Assembly (NCBI GenBank): GCA_949448405.1
Contig: CASTFX010000005.1
Location: 1-21,442 of the forward strand
Direction: 5' to 3'
Source of the DNA: an uncultured Clostridia bacterium
GTDB lineage: Bacteria; Bacillota; Clostridia; TANB77; CAG-508
DNA length: 21,442 bases
Positions 7,890 to 16,394 of the stretch are shown here, piece after piece. How positions within the stretch are numbered: position 1 is the stretch's first letter; every line of letters starts with the position of its first letter. Made by a program: the position numbers and the translations under genes. The notes beneath the pieces were generated by a model. The model had not been told where the DNA came from and searched no databases. It saw only the letters and a program-made list of their open reading frames with translations.

Positions 7890-8870
7890 ATGAAAAAACT
7901 CGCAACTACATTATTAATCATATTTTTTATTAGTATCATATTTACATTGAATTGTAAAGTTGAAGCTTCTATGTTAGAAGAAAAAGTATTTACAATAACA
8001 AATGAGGAACAACATGATGACGATGACATAGAAGATCATGTAATGGTATACGATGCTAGAACAGGAGAAACAAATAAAGCTAACATTAAAATACAAAGTT
8101 TGGGAACTAATTCCATAGAAAGCATAGAAGAATATTCTCCAAAACAAGGATATACATCAAAGATTTTTAACCTAATAAGTGAGGTAAAGAGTGGAAGACC
8201 TAATAGTTATGTTAGGGTTTCTACGCCAAAGGTTCAGCCATATTGTAGAACTTTGAAAGTAAGATACTATGATGAAAAAGGCGAGAGAATAGGGGGATCA
8301 GCTGCTTTGATTGGTCCTAAGGTAGCTCTAACTGCTGCACACTGCATTTGGGATGGAAAAAATAATAATTACATATATAGAAATTGGACATGTTGGCCAG
8401 GTTATGATATGAATACTTGCATAGGTGCTGGTACTGGTTGGTCTAGAGTTTTCTATGATGACCGATGGAGAACTACTCACGATGCTCGATATGATTGGGC
8501 TATTGTAGTGTTACAAGCTGATTATACTGAAGTTGCTGGTTGGTATGGAGTTAATAGATATGAGGACTATACGAGCCTAGTGACGCAACAAGTAACGTCT
8601 TATGGATTTCCTGCGGTTAAACCTGGTGCTACTTCTCCATATTACGATGCCATGTATACAACTGGAGACAGAATACTTTCAGCTACGGATTCTAATTTTA
8701 CTTACTCAGGGATTACAACCGGTGGATTCAGTGGAGGACCGGTCATCGAGGACTATACTGGTAGAATTCTGGGGATCCATATAGGAAAAGAAGATAGCAG
8801 TGGAAAACCTTTAGCTGTTAGGATAACTACACAAATAATTAATAGTGCCAGAGAGGCCTTAAAGTATTAA
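7890..8870 (+). CDS. Secreted trypsin/V8-like serine protease
   Basis: A 326-aa extracellular serine endopeptidase of the chymotrypsin fold, resembling glutamyl endopeptidases (S1B type). Residues 1-26 form a signal peptide (MKK, hydrophobic core, VEA cleavage site). Then comes an acidic probable propeptide (EEQHDDDDIEDH at 39-50). The triad is His151 in LTAAHC, Asp202 in YDWAIVVL and Ser281 in GGFSGGPV. AGGAGG at 7875-7880 suits ATG 7890; GTG 7887 is an alternative start. From ~8200 the codon use differs from its neighbours, favouring GCT, GGT and ACT and including two CGA codons, and GC content is visibly higher. That suggests acquisition from another genome. The substrate is unknown; glutamate specificity is only a guess from family resemblance. 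Confidence 0.9.
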   Translation: MKKLATTLLIIFFISIIFTLNCKVEASMLEEKVFTITNEEQHDDDDIEDHVMVYDARTGETNKANIKIQSLGTNSIESIEEYSPKQGYTSKIFNLISEVKSGRPNSYVRVSTPKVQPYCRTLKVRYYDEKGERIGGSAALIGPKVALTAAHCIWDGKNNNYIYRNWTCWPGYDMNTCIGAGTGWSRVFYDDRWRTTHDARYDWAIVVLQADYTEVAGWYGVNRYEDYTSLVTQQVTSYGFPAVKPGATSPYYDAMYTTGDRILSATDSNFTYSGITTGGFSGGPVIEDYTGRILGIHIGKEDSSGKPLAVRITTQIINSAREALKY

Positions 8871-8915
8871 AAAATGATTTGAATTAATTAGTAAATGAGA
8901 AAAACAGTAAAAAAT

Positions 8916-8958
8916 ATCTCCAAATGTTAGAAAATCTGATTTTTGGAGATGTTTTTTT
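8916..8958 (+). terminator. Intrinsic terminator after the protease gene
   Basis: Arms ATCTCCAAA (8916-8924) and TTTGGAGAT (8942-8950) pair perfectly over nine bases, followed by a run of seven T residues. Confidence 0.9.
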
Positions 8959-9086
8959 GATTATTGTTCTTATTTAGAGTACTTAGAAAATGTACTTTCT
9001 AGGTAAGACATGATGTAGGATAATTTACTTTAACAAAATATAATCAACTAAATTATTTTATCTCATACAAAAAATATTAACAACAT

Positions 9087-9115
9087 TTGCGTTTACATAA
9101 AACACATAGTATAAT
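9087..9115 (+). promoter_or_regulatory. Possible promoter with consensus -10
   Basis: TTGCGT at 9087-9092, 17-base gap, then perfect TATAAT at 9110-9115. It is about 190 bases upstream of the response regulator, so it would give a long leader carrying the 34-bp repeat. Confidence 0.4.
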
Positions 9116-9211
9116 TAAAAAGAAATACTTCCGAAGAATAATTTCAAGAAAAATTTAATAGAAATAATGAAAGCATATAAAGAGTTTAAGGACAAAGATA
9201 AGTTTGAAAAT

Positions 9212-9245
9212 AATAAATTACCTTAAATGATTAAATTTCCTTCAC
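9212..9245 (+). repeat. 34-bp exact direct repeat, copy 2
   Basis: Identical to 7334-7367. Here it lies about 20 bases upstream of the first of three overlapping TATAAT words and 62 bases before the response-regulator start. The flanks of the two copies differ on both sides. Confidence 0.85.
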
Positions 9246-9299
9246 AATATAGACACAAACCAGCAATATAATATATAATATAATTGCAATAAATGGAGG
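9246..9299 (+). promoter_or_regulatory. Probable promoter and ribosome binding site of the response regulator
   Basis: Three overlapping TATAAT words at 9267-9272, 9274-9279 and 9279-9284 have no good -35 match at 16-18 bases, which would suit an activator-dependent promoter. GGAGG at 9295-9299 with a 7-base spacer fixes the start at ATG 9307. Confidence 0.4.
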
Positions 9300-9306
9300 T
9301 AAATAT

Positions 9307-9982
9307 ATGAATACCACAATCTTAGTCGTAGATGATGAAAAAAGAATGAGAACTCTACTAAAAGACTTCTTAGCTAAAAAGGACTTTGAAGTAATAGAAG
9401 CAGAAGACCGGAGAGCAAGCGTTAGAGATATTTGAAGAGAGAAGAGAGAGTATTGATTTAATCTTATTAGATATTATGATGCCAAAGCTTGATGGATGGT
9501 CTGTACTAAGACAAATAAGGCAAACTTCAAAAGTACCAATAATGATGCTTACTGCAAGAGGAGAAGAACAAGACGAGCTTTTTGGTTTTGAGCTTGGAGT
9601 AGATGAATATATAACTAAACCATTTAGTCCGAAAATATTAGTTGCAAGAGTAGAAGCAATATTAAAAAGGACAAGCCAGAAACAAAATAACATATCAGAC
9701 TATGGTGGTATAGAAATAGATGAGGATGGAAGAAGCGTAAAAGTAGATGGCAAGATTGTTGAAATGAGTCTAAGAGAATATGAACTCCTAAAATATATGG
9801 TAGACAATGTAGGGATTGCACTTTCAAGAGATAAAATATTAAACAATGTATGGAACTATGATTATTATGGAGATTCAAGAACAATAGACAGTCATGTAAA
9901 AAAGATAAGACATAAACTAGGTAAAAAAGGCAAATATATAAAAACAATGAGAGGTATAGGTTATAAATTTGAAATCAAGTAA
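9307..9982 (+). CDS. OmpR-family response regulator, read through a +1 shift at CGG
   Basis: A DNA-binding response regulator with a receiver domain (1-~115) and an OmpR/PhoB winged helix (~128-224). The first 34 codons carry the acidic pair Asp9-Asp10 (VVDDE). Codon 35 in the zero frame is CGG (9409-9411), and the zero frame stops at 9433-9435. Skipping base 9409 restores the conserved DGEQAL motif. The frame then runs open to 9982 with the phospho-acceptor Asp55 (LLLDIMMP in context), Thr82 (LTARGEE) and Lys104 (TKPFSP), and the winged-helix motifs REYELL, DSHVKKIRHKLG and MRGIGYK. The restored length of 224 aa is normal. Translation starting after the shift would remove Asp9-Asp10 and leave an inactive receiver. 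It overlaps the sensor kinase gene by 14 bases. Confidence 0.92.
9409..9411 (+). other. +1 frameshift codon CGG in the response regulator (site 3)
   Basis: The zero frame reads GAA GAC CGG AGA. The conserved protein needs GAA GAC (C) GGA GAG. It lands on the GGA glycine of the conserved DGE motif of receiver domains, so the correct frame on each side is unambiguous. Confidence 0.9.
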
Positions 9983-11471
9983 TGAAGTAGAAAAACAAAG
10001 TTTTATGAAAAAATTTGATACAATAAGAACAAAACTATTTTTTACATTATGTATTACGATAGCAGTAATAATACTATTTTTAGTACTAGTAAATAGTATA
10101 GTACTAGAAACATATTATACATATTCAAAGCGTGCAGAATTAATATCAGTATATAAAGCAATCAATGCATACTATAATGGAGTAGATAGTAGCAAGAATT
10201 TAGATATAGAATTAGAAAAGCTTGCTCTTAGCAACAATTTTGATATATTGATAAAAACAGATAACATTATATATACGTCAAGTAAAGACTTTATATCATC
10301 ATTAACTGATGAGCTTGACGGAACTTTAAAAAACGATAACATATTAGAAAGTAGTAAAAATGTAAAAATAAAAAAGACATTTGATAAGAAAACAGAACTT
10401 TCATTCATATTACTTTCAGCGACTTTGGATAATGGATATCAGTTATATATGAGGGTTGCAACAAGTGCAATAAAAGAAAGTGTAGATATAGCAAATAGAT
10501 TTTTGATGCTAATAGGATGCTTTACAGTTGCAATAAGCTGGGTTCTTGTATCAATGATATCTAGAAAATTTACATCACCAATAGAGGAACTAAATGGAAT
10601 AGCAAAGAAAATATCAAAACTTGATTTTAGCCATAAATATAGGGTAAATGATTCAGAAGATGAGATAAATAACCTAGGTAAAAATATAAATGCAATGTCA
10701 GAAACATTAGAAAAAACAATAAATAGATTAAGAAGTTCTAATATAGAACTTGAAAAAGATATAGAAGAAAAATCAAAAACTGATGAAATGAGAAAGCAGT
10801 TTATATCAGATGTATCACATGAATTAAAGACCCCAATCGCTTTAATACAAGGGTATGCAGAGGGGCTAGTTGAAAATGTCGCGACAGACGAGGAAAGTAG
10901 AAAATTTTATGCAGAAGTAATACTTGATGAAGCAAATAAAATGGATATACAAGTAAAAAAATTATTAGAACTTATGAAACTTGAATATGGTAAAATGACA
11001 TTTAATGTTACAAAGTTTGATATAAGTGAATTAATAAGAGAGGCAATAAGGAAGAATACAAAGGTACTAGAAGAAGAGAAAATAAATATAGAATTTAATG
11101 AAGAAACTACTTATATAATTGGAGATGAATTTTACTTAGAACAAGCTTTCAACAATTATTTTACAAATGCAATGAAAAACGTTCAAGAAATAGAAGGAAG
11201 AAAAGAAATAATTATAAACTACGAAAGAAGAGCAGAAAAGCTTAGAATAAAAGTATTTAACACAGGAGAAAATATAAAAGAAGAAGACTTGAACAGGATT
11301 TGGAATAGGTTCTATAAGGCTGATACATCTAGAAATAGGGAAAAGGGTGGAACAGGAATAGGATTATCAATGGTTAAAGCAATCATGCAAAACACTAATA
11401 ATAAATATGGAGTAGAAAATAAAGTTGATGGTGTAGAATTCTATTTTGAAGTAAATATGGAGAAAAAATAA
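9969..11471 (+). CDS. Two-component sensor histidine kinase
   Basis: A membrane sensor kinase paired with the response regulator just upstream, whose end it overlaps. Numbering from TTG 9969 gives 500 aa: a first membrane helix at ~23-45, an extracytoplasmic sensor region to ~175, a second helix at ~178-197, then HAMP, a dimerisation/phosphoacceptor domain with His284 (SDVSHELKTP) and a HATPase domain with the N box (NYFTNAMKN), G1-like FNTGENI, F box (RFYKAD) and G2 box (GGTGIGLSMV). The start is uncertain. TTG 9969 has only a weak AGG upstream, and ATG 10005 (starting MKKFDTIRTK) is a plausible alternative with no obvious ribosome binding site. The signal sensed is unknown. Confidence 0.93.
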   Translation: MKSSNEVEKQSFMKKFDTIRTKLFFTLCITIAVIILFLVLVNSIVLETYYTYSKRAELISVYKAINAYYNGVDSSKNLDIELEKLALSNNFDILIKTDNIIYTSSKDFISSLTDELDGTLKNDNILESSKNVKIKKTFDKKTELSFILLSATLDNGYQLYMRVATSAIKESVDIANRFLMLIGCFTVAISWVLVSMISRKFTSPIEELNGIAKKISKLDFSHKYRVNDSEDEINNLGKNINAMSETLEKTINRLRSSNIELEKDIEEKSKTDEMRKQFISDVSHELKTPIALIQGYAEGLVENVATDEESRKFYAEVILDEANKMDIQVKKLLELMKLEYGKMTFNVTKFDISELIREAIRKNTKVLEEEKINIEFNEETTYIIGDEFYLEQAFNNYFTNAMKNVQEIEGRKEIIINYERRAEKLRIKVFNTGENIKEEDLNRIWNRFYKADTSRNREKGGTGIGLSMVKAIMQNTNNKYGVENKVDGVEFYFEVNMEKK

Positions 11472-11477
11472 TATACA

Positions 11478-11505
11478 AAAGGTAGCAATTTTTGCTACCT
11501 TTTCT
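11478..11505 (+). terminator. Intrinsic terminator of the two-component operon
   Basis: Perfect 11-bp arms AAAGGTAGCAA (11478-11488) and TTGCTACCTTT (11492-11502) with a three-base T loop, followed by T and C. It lies six bases after the kinase stop. Confidence 0.9.
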
Positions 11506-11518
11506 CAAAATTTTCCTC

Positions 11519-11547
11519 TTGTTAAAAAAATTAAAATATGATATAGT
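11519..11547 (+). promoter_or_regulatory. Promoter of the transglutaminase-like gene
   Basis: TTGTTA (11519-11524) is followed after 17 bases by TATAGT (11542-11547). An AAAGGTG ribosome binding site follows shortly before ATG 11581. Confidence 0.55.
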
Positions 11548-11580
11548 AAAAATATATATTAAAGATTTTAAAGGTGAAAA

Positions 11581-12754
11581 ATGGAAAACAAGATATCAAA
11601 TACTCTTATTGTATTTATTATTATAATTATAGTACGGACTAGGAGCGATATACATGTATAAAATACATGGAGAAGGTATATATGTAACATCAGACAACCA
11701 AATTCAAAATACAAATGAAACAAGTAATATAATTACAAATGCGACATACACAAATAGCCTAGTTGAAAATGAAGTAACAGAAGGTAATCAGTCACAATCA
11801 GTTGTGATACCATCTGTAAGTGGAAGCACAGTAACACAGCCTTCAACACCAGTAACTTCGAAGCCAGGTACAACTGGTAAATATAGTACATATGAATATA
11901 ATAATAAATACTATTATAATCAATTAGATAACTATTCAAAAGCTATATATGATGCAATATCAAATAATATTGGAAATTTGAAATTAGGAAGCTATTTAAT
12001 AGAAGTAAACTATGATTTTTCGCAGCTATTAAAACAAGCAGATGGAGAAAGTAGATTAAAAAAATATTATGATGATGCAATAAATGCGATAAACTTAGAT
12101 GTACCAAATCTATTTTACATAGACTTTTCCAAAATGTGGCTTAACATAGACACAACTACTACAATGTTTGAAACAAAATATAAGCTATATTTAGATACTG
12201 GAAAGAACTTTAACTATTTTTCAGCAGAATTTTCATCACAGTCACAAGTAGAAAAAGCTATAAATGAAACAAATAATATAAAAAATCAAATATGCAGAGA
12301 ATCTACAGGAGACACATATAACAAAGTAAAAAAAGCGCATGACTGGGTTATAAATAATTTAAGCTATAGTGGAGCAAGTGCTAATAAAGGCAATATATAT
12401 GGTGCTTTTGTAGAAAAAAGAGCAGTGTGTGAAGGATATGCAAGAGCATACAAATATATATTAGACAATATGGGAATTACTAATATATTAGTGACAGGAA
12501 CAGCAACAAATTCAAATGGAGCAACAGAAGATCATATGTGGAATTATTTAAAAATAGGAAGCACATGGTATGCAGTTGATTGTACATGGGATGATCCAAT
12601 TACATATGGAGGGGCATCAGTGAGCGAAGGTGCTAAATATAGATATTTTTTAATCGGAAGTGATGACTTATTTAAAACACATAAAGAAAAGTACACAATT
12701 TCAAAAAGTGGAAAAAATTTTGCACTTCCAACTTTAAGTAAATCTAAATATTAA
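11581..12754 (+). CDS. Membrane-anchored transglutaminase-like protein, read through a +1 shift at CGG
   Basis: A 390-aa protein after frame restoration. It starts at ATG 11581 behind AAAGGTG. Codons 1-18 encode MENKISN and a run of Ile/Val that forms the first half of a membrane helix. Codon 19 in the zero frame is CGG (11635-11637), and that frame stops at 11659-11661. Skipping base 11635 continues with GLGAIYMYK, which completes the helix. After it comes a Ser/Thr/Asn-rich linker, then a folded domain with a Cys-His-Asp triad of the transglutaminase-like superfamily: Cys283 (RAVCEGYARA), His318 (EDHMWNY) and Asp333 (YAVDCTWDDP). The role is probably an extracytoplasmic peptidase or cross-linking enzyme at the cell envelope; the substrate is unknown. 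Without the shift there is no signal anchor attached to the domain. Confidence 0.87.
11635..11637 (+). other. +1 frameshift codon CGG in the transglutaminase-like gene (site 4)
   Basis: The zero frame reads ATA GTA CGG ACT. Skipping C gives ATA GTA GGA CTA GGA GCG. It lands on GGA. The site lies in the middle of the N-terminal membrane helix, and both halves are hydrophobic only in their respective frames. Confidence 0.82.
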
Positions 12755-12820
12755 AATGTATAAAAATAGCTATGTTTGTTAATACTACTAAAAAATGGAA
12801 GATAGGGAGAAAAAAGTAGT

Positions 12821-13396
12821 ATGAACAAAAAAGCTATTTTTATTTTTGTATTAATAATTATATTTGGAATATGTTTTTATATAGGATTTAACTTTAGAAA
12901 AGAAAACAAACAAAATAATATCATTAAAAATGACATGATTTTTAATGATATAGAAAACGATGAACAAGAATCAATAGAGACTAACACAAAGGAAGAAAAG
13001 ACGACACCAAATACAATACTTACATTTAAAAAATATTATACAGGTTGTGAGCATACAATAAGTAGTAAAGAAGATATATCAGAAAGGTTAGTGAATCTAA
13101 CAGAAAAAGAGATATTAGAAGAATACCCAAGTTGGGAGATACAAGAATTTACAGCTGACGAAGTTGTATTTGTAAAGGAATTTGAAAGTTTTTGTGGAGA
13201 ACATTATTACTTAATAGAAGAAGAGGGAGAAGTTAATATCTATGAGATAGACGAAAATGAGAATAAGATTTTAAAAGAAAGAACTAATATATTATGCGAG
13301 TATCTTCCAGAAACAGATAGAATATCACTTAAAAATGGAATTACAATATACGGTTTAGAAGAGCTTAATAAGATATTAGAAGATTATGAAGCATAA
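12821..13396 (+). CDS. Membrane-anchored protein with BofC C-terminal-like domain
   Basis: A 191-aa protein. Residues ~4-24 are an uncleaved-looking membrane helix, followed by a charged linker (~27-65), then a compact domain. The domain carries the pattern YxxCxHT, LVNLTEKEILEEYPSW, EVVFVKEFESFCGEHYYL and a C-terminal YGLEELNKILEDYE. This resembles the clostridial proteins annotated as BofC C-terminal domain proteins, whose B. subtilis relative controls a checkpoint in sigma-K activation. The assignment is from memory of the family pattern and is moderate. The start has an ATAGGGAG sequence about ten bases upstream. It follows the transglutaminase gene by 66 bases with no terminator seen between, so co-transcription is likely. 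Confidence 0.6.
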   Translation: MNKKAIFIFVLIIIFGICFYIGFNFRKENKQNNIIKNDMIFNDIENDEQESIETNTKEEKTTPNTILTFKKYYTGCEHTISSKEDISERLVNLTEKEILEEYPSWEIQEFTADEVVFVKEFESFCGEHYYLIEEEGEVNIYEIDENENKILKERTNILCEYLPETDRISLKNGITIYGLEELNKILEDYEA

Positions 13397-13414
13397 CAAA
13401 ATATACAAATAAAA

Positions 13415-13450
13415 AGCAGGATATTCTTTGGAAGATATCCTGCTAATTTT
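13415..13450. terminator. Bidirectional terminator between convergent genes
   Basis: Perfect arms AGCAGGATAT (13415-13424) and ATATCCTGCT (13435-13444), with a T-run after the stem on the plus strand and an A-run before it. The A-run acts as a T-run for the minus-strand clpE-pgsA transcript. Confidence 0.9.
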
Positions 13451-14020
13451 TTAATTATTTTTTTTCACTTCATTCTTTATATACTTTTGCATATTGAAAG
13501 CTCTAAAATATAAAACTAAAGCCATCACTGTTGCAACAATTGCTAAACAATAAATATATATAGAAAAGTCGTAAATTGGAGATACTAATACATTAATATT
13601 TAGGTATCTTATTATTAAAGAACAACCAATTGCAACATAGAATAAAACAGTTGCAAGTTTTCCATACCACTTGCTAGAAACAACGAGTTCTTTACCATAA
13701 AGGAAAGAAGCACCTGAGATCATAGCAAATTCTTTAATAACTACAATTGCAAGAATCCAAAACGGAATAATACCCTTTACAGCAAGAGTAACAAGTATTG
13801 CTAGCTGGGTTGCTTTATCAGCAAGAGGGTCAACTAGTTTTCCAAAATCTGAAACCAGATCAAATTTCCTTGCAATAGCTCCATCTAAGACATCGGTAAT
13901 AGCAGAAAGTATTAAAAAGATAAGAGCTAATATGAAATTTTCACCAGCAATTGTTATTACAATAGGTGGTATAAGTAAAAATCTAATTATTGTTAGAATA
14001 TTTGGTACATATTTTAGCAT
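13451..14020 (-). CDS. pgsA: CDP-diacylglycerol-glycerol-3-phosphate phosphatidyltransferase (PgsA)
   Basis: An integral membrane enzyme that makes phosphatidylglycerophosphate from CDP-diacylglycerol and glycerol 3-phosphate. It has 189 aa, typical for PgsA. The complete CDP-alcohol phosphatidyltransferase signature is present with exact spacing: Asp43, Asp46-Gly47, Ala50-Arg51, Gly60, Asp64 and Asp68. The N-terminal VPNILTIIRFLLIP is characteristic, and there are about four to six hydrophobic helices. The start is supported by GGAGG nine to thirteen bases upstream on the minus strand. It follows clpE by 28 bases on the same strand and ends at the bidirectional terminator. No in-phase CGG. 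Confidence 0.95.
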   Translation of the reverse strand: MLKYVPNILTIIRFLLIPPIVITIAGENFILALIFLILSAITDVLDGAIARKFDLVSDFGKLVDPLADKATQLAILVTLAVKGIIPFWILAIVVIKEFAMISGASFLYGKELVVSSKWYGKLATVLFYVAIGCSLIIRYLNINVLVSPIYDFSIYIYCLAIVATVMALVLYFRAFNMQKYIKNEVKKNN

Positions 14021-14048
14021 ATAAAACCTCCATTTAAGTGAATACCAT

Positions 14049-16325
14049 TTAATTTTTTATTGTAAAGTTCAAAACATTATCTACTAAATCAACAAATACA
14101 TTATCTCCATTTTTTATTTCTGATTTTAAAATTCTTTCTGAAAGTTCATCTTCAACATATCTTTGAATTGCTCTACGAAGTGGTCTAGCACCATATTTTA
14201 AATCAGTTCCTTTATCAAGTAAATACTCTTTAGCTTTTTCTGTAATTTCCATAGTAATATTTTTATCAGTCAAAGCTTTATCCGTATCTTCAAGCATTAA
14301 GTCAACGATAGCCATTAATTGTTCTTTATTTAAGCTATCAAATACGACTATTTCATCAATTCTATTCAAGAATTCTGGTCTAAAACTTTCCTTCAAACTA
14401 TCTAAAATCTTATTTGAGTCAACAGTTTGTTTTCCAAAACCGATAGAGTTAGTATTTAGATTAGAACCAGAGTTTGAAGTCATTATAATAATAGTATTTT
14501 CAAAACTTACAGTATTTCCTTGTGAATCAGTTAATTTTCCATCATCAAGAACTTGAAGTAAAATATTGAATACATCACTATGAGCTTTTTCGATTTCATC
14601 TAAAAGAACGATTGAGTAAGGTTTTCTTTTTACTTTTTCAGTAAGCTGACCTGCATCATCATATCCTACATATCCTGGAGGAGATCCGATAAGTTTAGAA
14701 GATGAATGTGATTCCATATATTCAGACATATCTATTCTAATTATTGCGTCTTTATCTCCAAACATTTCAAAAGCAAGAGTCTTAGCAAGCTCAGTTTTAC
14801 CAACACCAGTAGGACCAACGAATAGAAATGAAGGTGGCCTTTTAGTAGTTTTTAGTCCTGCTCTATTTCTTCTTATAGCACGAGAAACTGCTTCTACTGC
14901 ATTATTTTGACCAATAATTTTTTTATGAAGATTCCCCTCCAAATTTAGAAGTTTGGCAGTTTCTTCTTCAGTAATTTTTGTAACTGGAATTTTTGTCCAA
15001 TGCTCTATAACTTCTGCAATATCTTGAAGAGTAAGCTCTTTTAATTTCAAATGTTTGCTTATACTATCAATTTGCTCGATAAGTTGACATTCGCGAGTTT
15101 TAAGGTCTGCTGCTTTTTGATAATCTTCTGTAGAATCAGCTTGTGCTGCTTCATTTTTCTCATCTTGAACAACTTTTAGTTCATTCTTCAAAAGTTCTAA
15201 TTTATATAAATCTTTATTATCAAGGTTTATCCTAGAACAAGCTTCGTCAAGAATATCAATAGCTTTATCTGGTAAAAATCTATCATGGATGTATTTTTCA
15301 GACATTATTACAGTCTGACGAATAACCTCATTAGATATTTTTACTTTATGAAAATCTTCATAATATTTCTTTATACCATACATAATTTCAGAAGTTGCAT
15401 CAATATTTGGTTCTTCAACTAAAACAGTTTGAAATCTTCTTTCTAAAGCTGTATCCTTTTCAATATATTTTCTATATTCCTTAAGAGTAGTAGTACCAAT
15501 AAGTTGTAATTCTCCATTTGCAAGAGCAGGTTTTAATATATTTGCTGCATTCATAGAATTATCCCCATCTCCTGCACCAATTATACTATGTATTTCATCA
15601 ATAACTAAAATAATATTACCTAAGGCTTTACACTCATCAATAATACCTTTCATTCTAGCTTCAAATTGACCCCTAAATTGTGTACCAGCGATAACGGCTG
15701 TCATATCTAACAAATACACTTCTTTATTAAGCAATTTAGCAGGTACATTCTCAGTTGCAATACTAATTGCAAGGCCTTGAGCTATTGCTGTCTTACCAAC
15801 ACCAGGCTCACCTATTAAACAAGGATTATTCTTAGAACGTCTATTTAATATTTGTATAATTCTTCTAATTTCTTTATCTCTACCAATTACTATATCTAAC
15901 TCATTGTTTTTAGCTTTATTTGTCAAGTTTGTGCCATACATATCAAGAAATTTCTTTTTCTTTTCTCTAGGTTTTTTATCAACTTTAACTCTTTTAGAAT
16001 TATTTCTATTTTCTGGCTGACCATCACTTTGCTTACCACCGAAAATGTTTCCAATAATAGCTCCTATTGGAACAGCATTTTCAGATTCTTCAAAGTCCAT
16101 ATCTTGAAGGTCCATATTGTTTGTTATATTATTAAAAATAGATTCAAATTGTTCTGCAACATTATTCAAATCAATATTACTATCATTTAATACCGAATTC
16201 AAAGGTTTAATACCTTTTTCTTTTGCACAGTTAAAACAATAACCTGTAACATGTTTTGGATCCTCTTTTGTCGGATCACTAACAAATATTATTGCTTGCT
16301 GTTTTTTACATACTGAACATAGCAT
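14049..16325 (-). CDS. clpE: ClpE-type AAA+ unfoldase of the Clp protease
   Basis: An ATP-dependent unfoldase that feeds substrates to ClpP, 758 aa. The N-terminus is a four-cysteine zinc finger (Cys3, Cys6, Cys30, Cys33) instead of the double Clp_N repeat, which marks ClpE rather than ClpC. The first AAA+ module has Walker A GEPGVGKT (172-179) and Walker B LVIDE (240-244). A UVR-like middle segment lies near 400-414. The second module has Walker A GPTGVGKT (504-511), and the ClpP-docking IGF loop is at 628-630. GGAGG about eleven bases upstream and a good promoter support the start. A partial CtsR-like word (AGTCAA) coincides with the -35 region, but no full CtsR operator is seen. It uses CGT and CGC arginine codons, no CGG. 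Confidence 0.94.
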   Translation of the reverse strand: MLCSVCKKQQAIIFVSDPTKEDPKHVTGYCFNCAKEKGIKPLNSVLNDSNIDLNNVAEQFESIFNNITNNMDLQDMDFEESENAVPIGAIIGNIFGGKQSDGQPENRNNSKRVKVDKKPREKKKKFLDMYGTNLTNKAKNNELDIVIGRDKEIRRIIQILNRRSKNNPCLIGEPGVGKTAIAQGLAISIATENVPAKLLNKEVYLLDMTAVIAGTQFRGQFEARMKGIIDECKALGNIILVIDEIHSIIGAGDGDNSMNAANILKPALANGELQLIGTTTLKEYRKYIEKDTALERRFQTVLVEEPNIDATSEIMYGIKKYYEDFHKVKISNEVIRQTVIMSEKYIHDRFLPDKAIDILDEACSRINLDNKDLYKLELLKNELKVVQDEKNEAAQADSTEDYQKAADLKTRECQLIEQIDSISKHLKLKELTLQDIAEVIEHWTKIPVTKITEEETAKLLNLEGNLHKKIIGQNNAVEAVSRAIRRNRAGLKTTKRPPSFLFVGPTGVGKTELAKTLAFEMFGDKDAIIRIDMSEYMESHSSSKLIGSPPGYVGYDDAGQLTEKVKRKPYSIVLLDEIEKAHSDVFNILLQVLDDGKLTDSQGNTVSFENTIIIMTSNSGSNLNTNSIGFGKQTVDSNKILDSLKESFRPEFLNRIDEIVVFDSLNKEQLMAIVDLMLEDTDKALTDKNITMEITEKAKEYLLDKGTDLKYGARPLRRAIQRYVEDELSERILKSEIKNGDNVFVDLVDNVLNFTIKN

Positions 16326-16364
16326 ATATTTTAAGTCCTCCTTCCAAGCTTTAAATATCTATTA

Positions 16365-16393
16365 ATAATACATTAAAAAACGTAAAAAGTCAA
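16365..16393 (-). promoter_or_regulatory. Promoter of clpE-pgsA (minus strand)
   Basis: On the minus strand, TTGACT (16393 down to 16388) is followed after 17 bases by TATTAT (16370 down to 16365). Confidence 0.75.
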
Positions 16394-16394
16394 G

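Larger units (their letters stand above)
8871..9306. other. Long intergenic region between protease and two-component system
   Basis: This 436-base stretch holds the protease terminator (8916-8958), a small hairpin (8981-9004, arms ACTTAGAAA and TTTCTAGGT), a promoter-like pair (9087-9115), the second copy of the 34-bp repeat (9212-9245) and an AT-rich segment with three overlapping TATAAT words (9267-9284) just before the response regulator. I find no convincing gene. A 19-codon reading frame at 9167-9226 lacks a ribosome binding site. Confidence 0.6.

Noticed and set aside
9167..9226. Nineteen-codon frame before the response regulator as a leader peptide
   Set aside because: No ribosome binding site and no informative codon runs.
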